Shown here: positions 18,287-26,990 of the stretch, piece after piece
Layout of the letters: each line of letters begins with the position of its first letter
Numbering within the stretch: position 1 is the first letter of the stretch
Assembly: GCA_947631685.1 (NCBI GenBank)
Contig: CANRMI010000001.1
Coordinates: 1 to 64,000 of the forward strand
DNA: 64,000 bases
Origin: an uncultured Lachnospiraceae bacterium
GTDB taxonomy: Bacteria; Bacillota; Clostridia; Lachnospirales; Lachnospiraceae
Reading direction: 5' to 3'
Position numbers and translations under genes: made by a program
Notes under the pieces: generated by a model
What the model was told of the DNA's origin: nothing
What the model saw: the letters and a program-made list of their open reading frames with translations, nothing else
Database searches by the model: none

Positions 18287-18407
18287 AAATTCCTAAGATA
18301 TTTTTAAGTTGTTGTACAATGGCGTGTATTTGTATATGGAATAAATGCGCATGGTGCCATTACGCCAATGTGACGGAAGAACATTAACTATTGGCAGTAT
18401 TCATAGA

Positions 18408-18422
18408 AATTATCAGAAAAAT
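18408..18422. promoter_or_regulatory. Candidate CodY box upstream of codY
   Basis: AATTATCAGAAAAAT matches 13 of 15 positions of the CodY consensus AATTTTCWGAAAATT known from Bacillus, Lactococcus and Staphylococcus. It lies 14 bases upstream of the -35 of the promoter below, suggesting autoregulation. Whether the consensus holds in this lineage is inference. Confidence 0.5.
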
Positions 18423-18436
18423 TCCTACAATATCCA

Positions 18437-18465
18437 TTGAAATACAGATTTATGTGTGGTAATAT
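18437..18465 (+). promoter_or_regulatory. codY promoter
   Basis: TTGAAA (18437-18442), 17 bases, TAATAT (18460-18465). Matches are 5 of 6 and 4 of 6. The start would be near 18472, about 31 bases before the codY ATG. Confidence 0.45.
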
Positions 18466-18502
18466 TAGTAATGGATCGAATTTGCTCCGCGGAGGAATCT
18501 GA

Positions 18503-19285
18503 ATGAGCAGTGTACAGTTATTGGATAAGACAAGAAAAATAGGAAAGCTGCTGCATAACAACAATTCCAGTAAGGTCGTTTTCAGCGATATTTGTAAGGT
18601 TATGCGCGAGATTATGAACTCCAATGTATTGGTGATCAGCCGTAAGGGCAAGGTTTTGGGCGTGGGGAAGCTGGATTCCATAGAGCCCATTACCGAGCTG
18701 ATCGACGACAGGGTAGGCGGTTTTGTGGACAGTATGCTCAACGAGAGGCTGCTGGGTGTCTTATCTACCAAAGAGAATGTGAATCTGCAGACCCTGGGCT
18801 TTGAAAAAGTGGATGTGAAGAAATTCCAGGCCATTATCGCTCCCATTGAGATCGCGGGAGAAAGGCTGGGAACTCTGTTCATTTACAAGTGCGATGAGCA
18901 GTACGACATTGACGACATCATCCTGTGTGAGTACGGTACTACGGTGGTGGGCCTGGAGATGCTGCGCGCCGTCAATGAAGAGAGCGCGGAAGAGAGCCGC
19001 AAGGTGGCGGTGGTGAAATCGGCAATCTCCACATTGTCTTTCTCGGAAATGGAAGCGATCACCCACATCTTTGACGAGCTGAACGGTATGGAGGGCATCC
19101 TGGTGGCCAGCAAGATCGCCGACAGGGTGGGGATTACCCGTTCCGTCATAGTCAATGCGCTGCGCAAGTTTGAAAGCGCCGGTGTGATCGAGTCCCGCTC
19201 TTCAGGGATGAAGGGGACTTACATCAAGGTCTTAAATGATGTGGTATTCGATGAGATCGAGGAACTGAAAAAGCAGAACGCTTAG
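18503..19285 (+). CDS. codY: GTP-sensing global regulator CodY
   Basis: 260 residues, the family length. CodY binds branched-chain amino acids through its N-terminal GAF domain (about 1-155) and GTP, and represses adaptation genes through a C-terminal winged helix (about 195-255; VASKIADRVGITRSVIVNAL is the recognition segment). SSGMKGTYIKVLND after it is strongly conserved. GGAGG precedes the ATG. It is followed by a terminator and then flgB, the same codY-flgB order as in Bacillus, so the link between nutrient status and motility is positional as well as regulatory. Confidence 0.97.
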   Translation: MSSVQLLDKTRKIGKLLHNNNSSKVVFSDICKVMREIMNSNVLVISRKGKVLGVGKLDSIEPITELIDDRVGGFVDSMLNERLLGVLSTKENVNLQTLGFEKVDVKKFQAIIAPIEIAGERLGTLFIYKCDEQYDIDDIILCEYGTTVVGLEMLRAVNEESAEESRKVAVVKSAISTLSFSEMEAITHIFDELNGMEGILVASKIADRVGITRSVIVNALRKFESAGVIESRSSGMKGTYIKVLNDVVFDEIEELKKQNA

Positions 19286-19325
19286 TTTTCGCTTACAATT
19301 ACATAGCAAACGGATTGCTGGAAAT

Positions 19326-19360
19326 AAAAGGATTTATTGTGCTGCAATAAGTCCTTTTTT
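19326..19360 (+). terminator. codY terminator
   Basis: AAAAGGATTTATTG (19326-19339) pairs with CAATAAGTCCTTTT (19345-19358) with one G-U pair and a 5-base loop, followed by more T. It separates codY transcription from the flagellar operon. Confidence 0.75.
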
Positions 19361-19371
19361 GCATAAAGGAC

Positions 19372-19399
19372 TTGAGTTTTTTCACAAATAACTTATAAT
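19372..19399 (+). promoter_or_regulatory. fla/che operon promoter
   Basis: TTGAGT (19372-19377), 16 bases, TATAAT (19394-19399). The perfect -10 and position right after the codY terminator and 48 bases before flgB make it the likely vegetative promoter of the long flagellar operon. Confidence 0.6.
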
Positions 19400-19447
19400 A
19401 TAAAGTAGGTCTTTTATACTTACCTGCTGTAAGGAAGGAGAAAGAAT

Positions 19448-19840
19448 ATGATCAATACACATGCATTTGATTACATCAGTGTGCTGGACAAAGCGGCGGA
19501 CGCGGCGTGGCTGCGGAACGATGCCATTGCCAACAATATCGCCAACGTGGATACCCCGGGGTATAAGCGTCAGGATGTGGCCTTTGAAAGCGAGCTGAAA
19601 AAGGCTATCGGCAGAAGCAGCAATACCTCGAACATGGATCAGAGGGTAGCGGCGATCAGGACGGCCCAGTTAAAGCCTGTTCCGTATACGGATCTGTCCG
19701 GATATTCCTACCGGCTGGACGGCAACAACGTGGATATAGATACGGAAAACGTAATGCTGGCGGAGAACCAGATCAAATACCAGGGTCTGATCAACAGTAT
19801 TTCAGAGGAATTTAACAACCTGCAAATGGTGATGAGATAG
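19448..19840 (+). CDS. flgB: Flagellar basal-body rod protein FlgB
   Basis: 130 residues, family-sized. FlgB builds the proximal rod. The N-terminal rod motif is visible as WLRNDAIANNIANVDTPGYK, and the C-terminal half ends with the conserved helix that pairs with it in the assembled rod. AAGGAGA precedes the ATG. First gene of the flagellar operon, 12 bases before flgC. Confidence 0.96.
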   Translation: MINTHAFDYISVLDKAADAAWLRNDAIANNIANVDTPGYKRQDVAFESELKKAIGRSSNTSNMDQRVAAIRTAQLKPVPYTDLSGYSYRLDGNNVDIDTENVMLAENQIKYQGLINSISEEFNNLQMVMR

Positions 19841-19852
19841 GAGGAATAGGAT

Positions 19853-20308
19853 ATGGGAATGTTTGATGCTTTTAACATCAATGCTTCCGGTTTGACCGCG
19901 CAGCGCTACCGGATGGATATTATCTCGCAGAATGTGGCCAACGCCAATACCACCAGAACCGCGGACGGCACGCCCTACAGAAGAAAGGTCGTGACCTTTG
20001 CGGAGAAGGGCGGAGGTCCGGCTTCTTCCTTTGGCAGCGTGTTCCGCTCTGCCAGGGACAGGTATTCGGGCAGCGGCGTCAAGGTGGACGGGGTGCACGA
20101 GGACACCTGGACGGAAATGAACATGGTCTATGATCCTTCCCACCCCGACGCGGATGAAAACGGCTATGTGCTCTATCCCAATGTCAATATCATCACAGAG
20201 ATGACCAACCTGATCGACGCCAGCCGTTCCTATGAGGCAAATGCCACCGCGTTTACGGCCAGCAAGGCCATGGCGGTACAGGGACTGAATATCGGCGGTC
20301 AGGGTTGA
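19853..20308 (+). CDS. flgC: Flagellar basal-body rod protein FlgC
   Basis: 151 residues. FlgC is a proximal rod subunit. It carries the rod/hook N-terminal signature (ASGLTAQRYRMDIISQNVAN) and the C-terminal signature (NVNIITEMTNLIDASRSYEA). AGGAGG precedes the ATG. Follows flgB as in Bacillus. Confidence 0.97.
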   Translation: MGMFDAFNINASGLTAQRYRMDIISQNVANANTTRTADGTPYRRKVVTFAEKGGGPASSFGSVFRSARDRYSGSGVKVDGVHEDTWTEMNMVYDPSHPDADENGYVLYPNVNIITEMTNLIDASRSYEANATAFTASKAMAVQGLNIGGQG

Positions 20309-20407
20309 TGAGGCTTATTTAAGAACCGTTTAAGAGAGTGAAGATAACAGCGGGCAGGCCGGAAAGCTGCACCCAGAGATTTCCTGCGCCTGCGGAAAAG
20401 AGGAAAA

Positions 20408-20767
20408 ATGGATATTTCAAATACTTTGGCGGGAATCCATTCCGCGCAGATCGTTCAGAATGGCCAGCGTATCGGATTAAACAGTACCTACGGCCTGACT
20501 TCCAGACCTTTGCAGGAGGAGGCGCTTTCCGCCGACGGCACGATGTTTGGCGCGCTTTTGGACAGCGCGATTCACAATATTCATACCACCAACAGCTATC
20601 TGTCCGACGCGGAGAATGAAAAGCTGAAATGGGCCATGGGGGAAACGGAGAATACCCATGATCTGACCATCGCCATGGATAAGGCCTCCACCGCTTTACA
20701 GTATACGGTCGCGATCAGGGACAGACTGTTAGAGGCCTACAGAGAGATCATGCAGATGCAGATCTGA
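20408..20767 (+). CDS. fliE: Flagellar hook-basal body complex protein FliE
   Basis: 119 residues, slightly longer than usual because of the N-terminal 40. FliE joins the MS ring to the rod. The C-terminal helices contain the conserved HDLTIAMDKASTALQYTVAI and end in RDRLLEAYREIMQMQI, typical of the family. GAGG lies before the ATG. An overlapping frame at 20338-20619 is a shadow. Confidence 0.94.
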   Translation: MDISNTLAGIHSAQIVQNGQRIGLNSTYGLTSRPLQEEALSADGTMFGALLDSAIHNIHTTNSYLSDAENEKLKWAMGETENTHDLTIAMDKASTALQYTVAIRDRLLEAYREIMQMQI

Positions 20768-20805
20768 TATCTTACTGAAATCTTGTGTGGCTAGGAGAAT
20801 GAATC

Positions 20806-22401
20806 ATGCCGGATAAAATCAAAGAGCTCTTAGATAAGATACTGGCCTGGTGGAACAAATTCACCGCCAAACAGAAGACGCTTATCATAGGACTTACGGC
20901 GGCGGTCGTATTTACCTTTGTTTTTTTGATCTACATATTTACAAAACCCCAGTATATTCAGTGGCAGCGATGTTCGACCACCTCGGAGGCGGCGGAGGTC
21001 ACGGAAATTCTGGACAGCAGTTCCATTGATTACAAGGTATCCCAGGACGGGTTGAATATCAGCGTCCGTACCAGCCAGCTTTCCAGCGCCAATCTGGCTC
21101 TGGGCGCGGCGGGCTATGTGCCGGACGGTTATTCCATAGAGGATGTTTTGGGTGGAGGCATCGGCACTACCCAGTCCGATGTGCAGATGCGGTGGCAGCA
21201 CTATCTGGAGACGCAGTTTGCCAATGACATCTGTTCCATCGAATCTGTAAAGAGCGCGACGGTGCGCTTAAATCTGCCGGATCAGACGGGGCTTTTGATA
21301 GATTCCGGTGAAGAGGCCTCCGCGTGGATACAGCTGACTCTGCGGGATAAGTTTACCTCGGAGCAGGCCACGACAGTGGCAAGAGCGGTGGCTACGGCGC
21401 TGGGCAATTCTTCCACCGCCAACATCACCATAGTGGACAACAATGCCAATCTGCTGTTTTCCGGCGAAGAGGACTATTCCCAGGCCGGTATCGCCAACAA
21501 CATGATGGAGCTTCGTTCCCAGGCGGAAACCCTTTTGGGCGCGGATGTCAAAAAGGTACTGGTGGGCTCCAAACAGTTTGATATGGTGGAAGTGGCCTGC
21601 AATCTGGACATTGATTTCGCGGAATACCAGAGGACCATTCATTCCTATTCGGCTCCCGATGACAGAACGGACGGACTGCCCGTACATGAGGAAATCTACT
21701 CGGACAGCAATGTCAGCGGCGTGGGCGGACTGCCGGGAACGGACTCCAACGACGAAAATACCTATCAGTTCCAGGCCGGCAGCGATACGGAGAGCAGCTC
21801 CAATCAGCATATTTTGGATTTTGTGGTGGATGAAAGCATTACCGTGGAGAATCTTCCTCCCGGCGTCATAGATTACGAAAATTCCTCCCTGGCCCTTACG
21901 GCTCTTCAGTACCGGATTGTGAAAGAGGAGGATGTGCGCAGCCAGGGGCTGCTTTCGGGAATGTCCTGGTCAGAGTACAAGTCCGCCAATGACGGCTATA
22001 CCCGCCTGGAAGTAGATGATGATTTCTACAGTCTGGTGGCGCATGCAACGGGTATTCCCCAGGAAAACATTACCATCATAGCCTATGAAACCCCGCAGTT
22101 TGTGGATAGGGAGGGCTTTTCCGTAAACGCTACGGATGTGATGTCCGTTGTTTTGATTGTCATCATTCTGGCACTGCTGGCGCTGGTAGTCATCAGGAGC
22201 ATGATTTCCCGCAAGGAGACCTCCGAAGAGGAGGAGCTTTCCGTGGAGACGCTGCTGCAGTCCACACCTGAGAGCACCCTGGAAGACATTGAGCTGGAAA
22301 GCAAATCCGAGACCAGAAAGCTAATAGAAAAATTTGTGGACGAGAATCCGGAGGCCGTTGCCAATCTGCTGCGCAACTGGCTGAGTGAGGATTGGGGGTA
22401 A
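20806..22401 (+). CDS. fliF: Flagellar MS-ring protein FliF
   Basis: 531 residues. FliF forms the membrane ring that seeds flagellar assembly. It has membrane segments at about 27-47 and 443-464, with a YscJ-like ring-building domain (about 50-220) containing LALGAAGYVPDGYS and a second domain to about 430. The final cytoplasmic tail (about 480-531), ending LLRNWLSEDWG, is the FliG-binding helix. AGGAGAATG-like site before the ATG. Confidence 0.97.
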   Translation: MPDKIKELLDKILAWWNKFTAKQKTLIIGLTAAVVFTFVFLIYIFTKPQYIQWQRCSTTSEAAEVTEILDSSSIDYKVSQDGLNISVRTSQLSSANLALGAAGYVPDGYSIEDVLGGGIGTTQSDVQMRWQHYLETQFANDICSIESVKSATVRLNLPDQTGLLIDSGEEASAWIQLTLRDKFTSEQATTVARAVATALGNSSTANITIVDNNANLLFSGEEDYSQAGIANNMMELRSQAETLLGADVKKVLVGSKQFDMVEVACNLDIDFAEYQRTIHSYSAPDDRTDGLPVHEEIYSDSNVSGVGGLPGTDSNDENTYQFQAGSDTESSSNQHILDFVVDESITVENLPPGVIDYENSSLALTALQYRIVKEEDVRSQGLLSGMSWSEYKSANDGYTRLEVDDDFYSLVAHATGIPQENITIIAYETPQFVDREGFSVNATDVMSVVLIVIILALLALVVIRSMISRKETSEEEELSVETLLQSTPESTLEDIELESKSETRKLIEKFVDENPEAVANLLRNWLSEDWG

Positions 22402-22407
22402 AAAGAT

Positions 22408-23424
22408 ATGGCGAGAGCCGTTGACGACAAGCTGGGAGGAGTACAGAAGGCCGCTATTCTGCTGATAGCACTGGGGCCGGAGCGCTCCGCGGGCATTTTT
22501 AAATACCTCAAAGAAGAAGAGATCGAGGAACTGACGCTGGAGATCGCCAATACCCGAAGTGTGACGCCCCAGGTCAAGGAAGAAGTGATAAATGAGTTCT
22601 ATGAAGTCTGTCTGGCCCAGCAGTACATTGCCGAGGGCGGTATTTCCTATGCCAAGGAGCTTTTGGAAAATGCTTTAGGCGACGAGAGGGCAAGGGAGGT
22701 CATCAGCAAACTGACCGCTTCCCTGCAGGTAAAGCCTTTCGAGTTTGTGCGCAAGACGGACGCGGCACAGCTGTTAAACTTTATTCAGGATGAGCATCCG
22801 CAGACGATTGCGCTGATTTTGTCGTACCTGTCCGCAAGCCAGTCGGCCATGATTATATCGGCCCTGCCTCCCGACAGGCAGGCGGATGTGGCCAAACGTA
22901 TCGCGGTCATGGACAGGACCAGCCCCGATGTGATCAAGGAAGTGGAGAAAGTGCTGGAATCCAAGCTTTCCTCCCTGGTAAATCAGGACTACACTATTAT
23001 CGGCGGCGTGGACGCCGTGGTAGAGATTTTAAATACCGTGGACAGAGGGACGGAGAAACATATCATGGAGACTCTGGAGATCGAAGAGCCGGAGCTGGCG
23101 GACGAGATCCGCAAGAAGATGTTCGTGTTCGAAGATGTGCTTTTATTGGACGACCGCGCTATCCAGCGTGTGCTGCGTGACGTGGACAACAACGATCTGG
23201 CGATTGCCTTAAAGAGCGCCAACGAGCAGGTGCAGAACGCGATCTTCAACAACCTTTCCAAACGTCTTGCGGTCATGATAAAAGAGGATATGGAATTTAT
23301 GGGCCCTGTCCGTATGAAGGACGTGGAGGAAGCCCAGCAGAAGATTGTGAATATCATCAGGAAGCTGGAAGACGCCGGCGAAATAGTAATTTCCAGAGGC
23401 GGAGGAGACGAGATCGTTGTCTAG
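22408..23424 (+). CDS. fliG: Flagellar motor switch protein FliG
   Basis: 338 residues, family length. FliG couples stator force to rotor rotation and sits on the FliF tail. FliG_N (about 1-105), middle domain with the EHPQTIALILSYL motif (about 130-142), and the C-terminal charged torque helix near LLLDDRAIQRVLRDVDNNDL are all visible. Its start follows fliF by 6 bases and its end overlaps the start of fliH by 8 bases. Confidence 0.97.
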   Translation: MARAVDDKLGGVQKAAILLIALGPERSAGIFKYLKEEEIEELTLEIANTRSVTPQVKEEVINEFYEVCLAQQYIAEGGISYAKELLENALGDERAREVISKLTASLQVKPFEFVRKTDAAQLLNFIQDEHPQTIALILSYLSASQSAMIISALPPDRQADVAKRIAVMDRTSPDVIKEVEKVLESKLSSLVNQDYTIIGGVDAVVEILNTVDRGTEKHIMETLEIEEPELADEIRKKMFVFEDVLLLDDRAIQRVLRDVDNNDLAIALKSANEQVQNAIFNNLSKRLAVMIKEDMEFMGPVRMKDVEEAQQKIVNIIRKLEDAGEIVISRGGGDEIVV

Positions 23425-24241
23425 TAATTTATATAAAAGGGGGTATACCGTTGTCAAGGCGGAGGATACCCGTATTATTGACACCAACGCGCTGATAGAG
23501 GAAAAGCTTAACAAAATATCCGTAAACAGGGTAAGTGAGGCACCTCCCGACGAAGACGGCTTTTCCCAGGGACTTTCCGCCGAGGTGCTGGAAGCCCTTA
23601 CGGAGGACGGGGCTCATGACGCAGGCGCGGAGCAGGCCGAAGAGAGCAGCGCGCCTACTCCCGAGGAACTGCGGGCACAGGCTCTGGAAGAAATTGAAGA
23701 ACTGCGGGCGCAGGCTGGGGCTGAAATCGAAGAGGAGAGAAGGAAAACGCTGGAAGAGGCCAGGCAGCAGGGATACGAAGAGGGACTGAAGCAGGGCCAG
23801 GCCGAAGCCGATGGCCTGAAGCGGAAGCTGGAGGAGGAGAGGCACCGCCTTGAGAAAGAGTACGCGGACACTGTGGAAGAGTTAGAACCGCGCTTTATTG
23901 AGGTACTGACAGGGGTTTACGAGCATGTCATAAAGGTGGGACTTTCCGATTATCAGGATTTGATTGTCAATCTGGCAGAGGGCGCTTTAAGCCAGATCGA
24001 CGGGGGCAGGAGCATCATCCTGCATGTGTCCGGAGAGGATTATGAATACGTAAACAGCCGTAAGGCTGATTTCGCGGTGGGGAGCGCGTCCCTGGAAATT
24101 GTGGAGGACATCACTCTTTCCAAAAATCAGGCGCTGATAGAAACAGAAAGCGGTATTTTCGATTGCAGTCTGGATGTGCAGCTGAAAGAGCTGGGCAAAA
24201 AACTCAGGCTGTTGTCTTACGAGAAGCCGGCCGGTGAATAA
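23417..24241 (+). CDS. fliH: Flagellar export ATPase regulator FliH
   Basis: 274 residues. FliH is the peripheral stalk of the FliI ATPase. The middle is a long Glu/Ala/Arg-rich coiled coil (about 80-170) and the C-terminal 100 residues form the FliH/HrpE-like domain. Translation probably begins at a TTG at 23417, overlapping the fliG stop, with GGAGGAG 10 bases upstream; this makes translational coupling likely. A rare start, but no better one keeps the conserved N-terminal NLYKRGYTVV. Confidence 0.88.
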   Translation: MSSNLYKRGYTVVKAEDTRIIDTNALIEEKLNKISVNRVSEAPPDEDGFSQGLSAEVLEALTEDGAHDAGAEQAEESSAPTPEELRAQALEEIEELRAQAGAEIEEERRKTLEEARQQGYEEGLKQGQAEADGLKRKLEEERHRLEKEYADTVEELEPRFIEVLTGVYEHVIKVGLSDYQDLIVNLAEGALSQIDGGRSIILHVSGEDYEYVNSRKADFAVGSASLEIVEDITLSKNQALIETESGIFDCSLDVQLKELGKKLRLLSYEKPAGE

Positions 24242-24243
24242 TC

Positions 24244-25560
24244 GTGCAGTCAGCAATTTCATTTTCCAAATACGAAAAAGCAAAAGAATATACCTACTTC
24301 CACAAGCTGGGAAAGGTAGTCAATGTGGTGGGCCTGACGATAGAATCGGCAGGTCCGGATGCCCGCCTGGGAGATATCTGCAGGATATTTCCCCAGGAAG
24401 AGGGTGCCAGCCCTGTTATGGCGGAAGTGGTGGGATTTAAGGACAAGAAGACTCTGCTCATGCCCTATGAAGCGGTGGAGGGCATCGGATTAAACAGCAG
24501 GGTACAGAATATGGGAATCCCTTTGAGCGTGGAAGTCTGCCCCGATATGCTGGGGAGAACTTTGGACGGCCTGGGGAGACCCAGTGACGGAGGGGCCCCT
24601 TTTCATGGGAAAAACTATCCGGTGGAAGCCATGCCGCCGGACGCCATGAGCAGGGCCATTATTGATGAAGTGCTTCCCCTGGGAGTAAAAGCGGTGGACG
24701 GCCTGCTCACCGTGGGAAAGGGGCAGCGAATCGGGATCTTTGCCGGCTCCGGTGTGGGAAAATCCACCCTGATGGGCATGTTTGCCCGCAATACCAAGGC
24801 GGATATTAACGTGATCGCCCTGATCGGCGAGCGGGGCAGAGAAGTGCGGGAATTTATTGAGAGGGACTTAGGGCCGGAGGGCATGAAGCGCTCCGTGGTG
24901 GTAGTGGCTACTTCGGATAAACCGGCGCTGGAACGGAATAAGGCGGCCAAGACGGCTACCGCGATCGCGGAGTATTTCCGTGACCAGGGGAAGGACGTAT
25001 TGCTGATGATGGACTCCCTGACCCGTTTCTCCATGGCCCAGAGGGAGATTGGCTTGGCCAGCGGGGAGCCTCCTGTTTCCCGGGGCTATCCGCCCAGCGT
25101 ATATTCGGAAATGCCCAAGCTTTTAGAGCGGGCCGGAAGAGCCGAAAAGGGTTCTATCACCGGACTTTACACCGTATTGGTGGACGGGGATGATTTCAAC
25201 GAGCCCATTACGGATACGGCCAGAAGTATTCTGGACGGACACATTGTACTGGATCGGAAGCTGGGCCACAAGAACCACTATCCGGCCATAGACGTGCTGG
25301 CCAGTATTTCCAGGTGTATGAGCCAGATCGTGGATCGGGATCACAAGAAGCTGGCGAGCAGGTTGAAATCCATTCTGGCCACGTATAATGAGGCGGAGGA
25401 TCTGATCAATATCGGAGCTTACAAGCCGGGCAGCAACCCCTCCATTGACATGGCCATCCGCAAGATTGACGCGGTAAACGGTTTTCTCTGCCAGGATGTG
25501 GAAGAGAAGTTTGATTACGAGCAGACCTGCGGGCTGTTGAAGGAACTGTTTGAGGATTAG
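24244..25560 (+). CDS. fliI: Flagellum-specific ATPase FliI
   Basis: 438 residues, F1-beta-like ATPase that energises the flagellar type III export apparatus. Walker A is GIFAGSGVGKSTLMGMFA (about 167-184) and Walker B LLMMDSLTRFSMAQREIGLA (about 257). The start is GTG 24244, two bases after fliH. Full length with the N-terminal beta-barrel. Confidence 0.97.
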   Translation: MQSAISFSKYEKAKEYTYFHKLGKVVNVVGLTIESAGPDARLGDICRIFPQEEGASPVMAEVVGFKDKKTLLMPYEAVEGIGLNSRVQNMGIPLSVEVCPDMLGRTLDGLGRPSDGGAPFHGKNYPVEAMPPDAMSRAIIDEVLPLGVKAVDGLLTVGKGQRIGIFAGSGVGKSTLMGMFARNTKADINVIALIGERGREVREFIERDLGPEGMKRSVVVVATSDKPALERNKAAKTATAIAEYFRDQGKDVLLMMDSLTRFSMAQREIGLASGEPPVSRGYPPSVYSEMPKLLERAGRAEKGSITGLYTVLVDGDDFNEPITDTARSILDGHIVLDRKLGHKNHYPAIDVLASISRCMSQIVDRDHKKLASRLKSILATYNEAEDLINIGAYKPGSNPSIDMAIRKIDAVNGFLCQDVEEKFDYEQTCGLLKELFED

Positions 25561-25562
25561 GC

Positions 25563-26012
25563 ATGGCAAGATTCCGTTACAGAATGCAGAGCATTCTGGA
25601 TATAAAAGAAAAACTGGAAAGTCAGGCCAGACAGGAGCTGGCGGCGGCACAGGCGGCTCTGCGGGAAGAGGAAGAGCGGCTGGAGGCGTTGAAAGAACGC
25701 AAAGCCGGCTATGAGGAGGAGGCCGCGGGACTTTTAAGCGGCACGCTGCGCGTCAGGGAGATTGAGGAAAACAAGACCGCCATTCTGAAAATGGACGAAT
25801 ATATCCTGCTGCAGACGGAGCGGATCAAAACAGCGCAAAAACAGGTGGATCGGGCCAGAGAGCGCCTGCAGGAGGTCATGCAGGAGCGCAAGATGCACGA
25901 AAAACTGCGGGAGCACGCTTTCGAGGCTTTTCTGGATGAGGAAAAGAAGCAGGAAGGCAAGGAAGTGGATGAGCTGACAAGCTATACCTACGGCCAAAAG
26001 AAGCTCCGTTGA
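25563..26012 (+). CDS. fliJ: Flagellar export chaperone FliJ
   Basis: 149 residues, almost all coiled coil (Glu/Lys/Arg/Gln-rich), beginning ARFRYRMQSILDIKEKLE, the standard FliJ start. It is the central stalk of the FliI hexamer. Starts 2 bases after fliI. Confidence 0.92.
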   Translation: MARFRYRMQSILDIKEKLESQARQELAAAQAALREEEERLEALKERKAGYEEEAAGLLSGTLRVREIEENKTAILKMDEYILLQTERIKTAQKQVDRARERLQEVMQERKMHEKLREHAFEAFLDEEKKQEGKEVDELTSYTYGQKKLR

Positions 26013-26048
26013 CTAAGAGGCCGCGCAGGCGGCGGAATGTGAGGACAC

Positions 26049-26912
26049 ATGGCAAAAGAGGCAAATACGGCGGCGGAAGAAAAAAAGAAGCTGCAGAACG
26101 AAAAGAAAAAATTAAAATCCGACAGGAAAGAGCAGAAAAAGCTGGCTAAGAAAAGAGCTAAGGAGATCGCGGCCCAGGAAGCGGAACTGGAGGAGGACGA
26201 GGAAGGGGGAGGTTTCTTCACCTTTCTGGCAACTCTTGCCATTATCGCGGTCTGGATCGCCATTTTGTGCGTGGTGATCAAGCTGGATGTGGGAGGCTTT
26301 GGCTCCAACGTGCTCACCCCCGTGTTAAAGGACATCCCCATTGTCAATAAGATCCTGCCCGCTCCCAAAACACAGACGGATACCGGGGAAGAGCCGGAGG
26401 GAGAGTATGCCGACGCGGCGGAGGCGGCAGAGCAGATCAAGAGTCTGGAGCTGCAGCTGCAGGAGGCCCAGAACAGGAATCTGACGTTGGAAGAGGAAAA
26501 CGCCAATCTGCAGGCTTCCGTAGCGAGACTGCAGGAATTTGAGGACAGACAGGTGGAGTTCCAGCGCCTTTATACGGAGTTTTTCCAGGATGTGGTCTAT
26601 GCGGAAAACGGTCCCGGGCCGGAGGAATTTGCCAAGTATTATGAGGCCATGGATCCCACTACCGCCGAGTACATTTACAGGCAGGTGGTGGAGCAGCAGC
26701 AGGAGGACGCCGAGATACGGGATTATGCCGAGACCTATGCCAATATGAAGCCCAAGGCTGCCGCTGCTGTCTTTGAGGCCATGTCCGACGATCTGAATCT
26801 GGTGTCCCGGATCTTAGGAGCCATGACGCCGGAGGAGCGAAGCTCCATCATGGAAAATATGAGCCCGGACATAGCGGCAAAACTTACCAAGATAATGAAT
26901 CCCGAGTCTTAA
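26049..26912 (+). CDS. MotE/YlxF-like flagellar-locus membrane protein (MgtE N-like domain)
   Basis: 287 residues: a highly charged cytoplasmic head (1-52), one membrane segment (about 55-78), a coiled coil (about 128-178), and a C-terminal domain (about 190-285) with helical repeats similar to the MgtE N-terminal fold (MKPKAAAAVFEAM, MTPEERSSIMENM). This plan and its place between fliJ and fliK match YlxF of Bacillus and MotE-type proteins that support stator or basal-body function. Function in this organism is inferred. Confidence 0.78.
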   Translation: MAKEANTAAEEKKKLQNEKKKLKSDRKEQKKLAKKRAKEIAAQEAELEEDEEGGGFFTFLATLAIIAVWIAILCVVIKLDVGGFGSNVLTPVLKDIPIVNKILPAPKTQTDTGEEPEGEYADAAEAAEQIKSLELQLQEAQNRNLTLEEENANLQASVARLQEFEDRQVEFQRLYTEFFQDVVYAENGPGPEEFAKYYEAMDPTTAEYIYRQVVEQQQEDAEIRDYAETYANMKPKAAAAVFEAMSDDLNLVSRILGAMTPEERSSIMENMSPDIAAKLTKIMNPES

Positions 26913-26990
26913 GTTTTAAGGGAACATAACCGATATACTTACTGGTATGATGAAATAGTACCTTGAAAATTTCAGAAAGGAGGAACGCGA

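Noticed and set aside
19372..19399. CodY box at the fla/che promoter (TTTTTTCACAAATAA region)
   Set aside because: Only 9-10 of 15 matches, no better than chance in an A/T-rich promoter.
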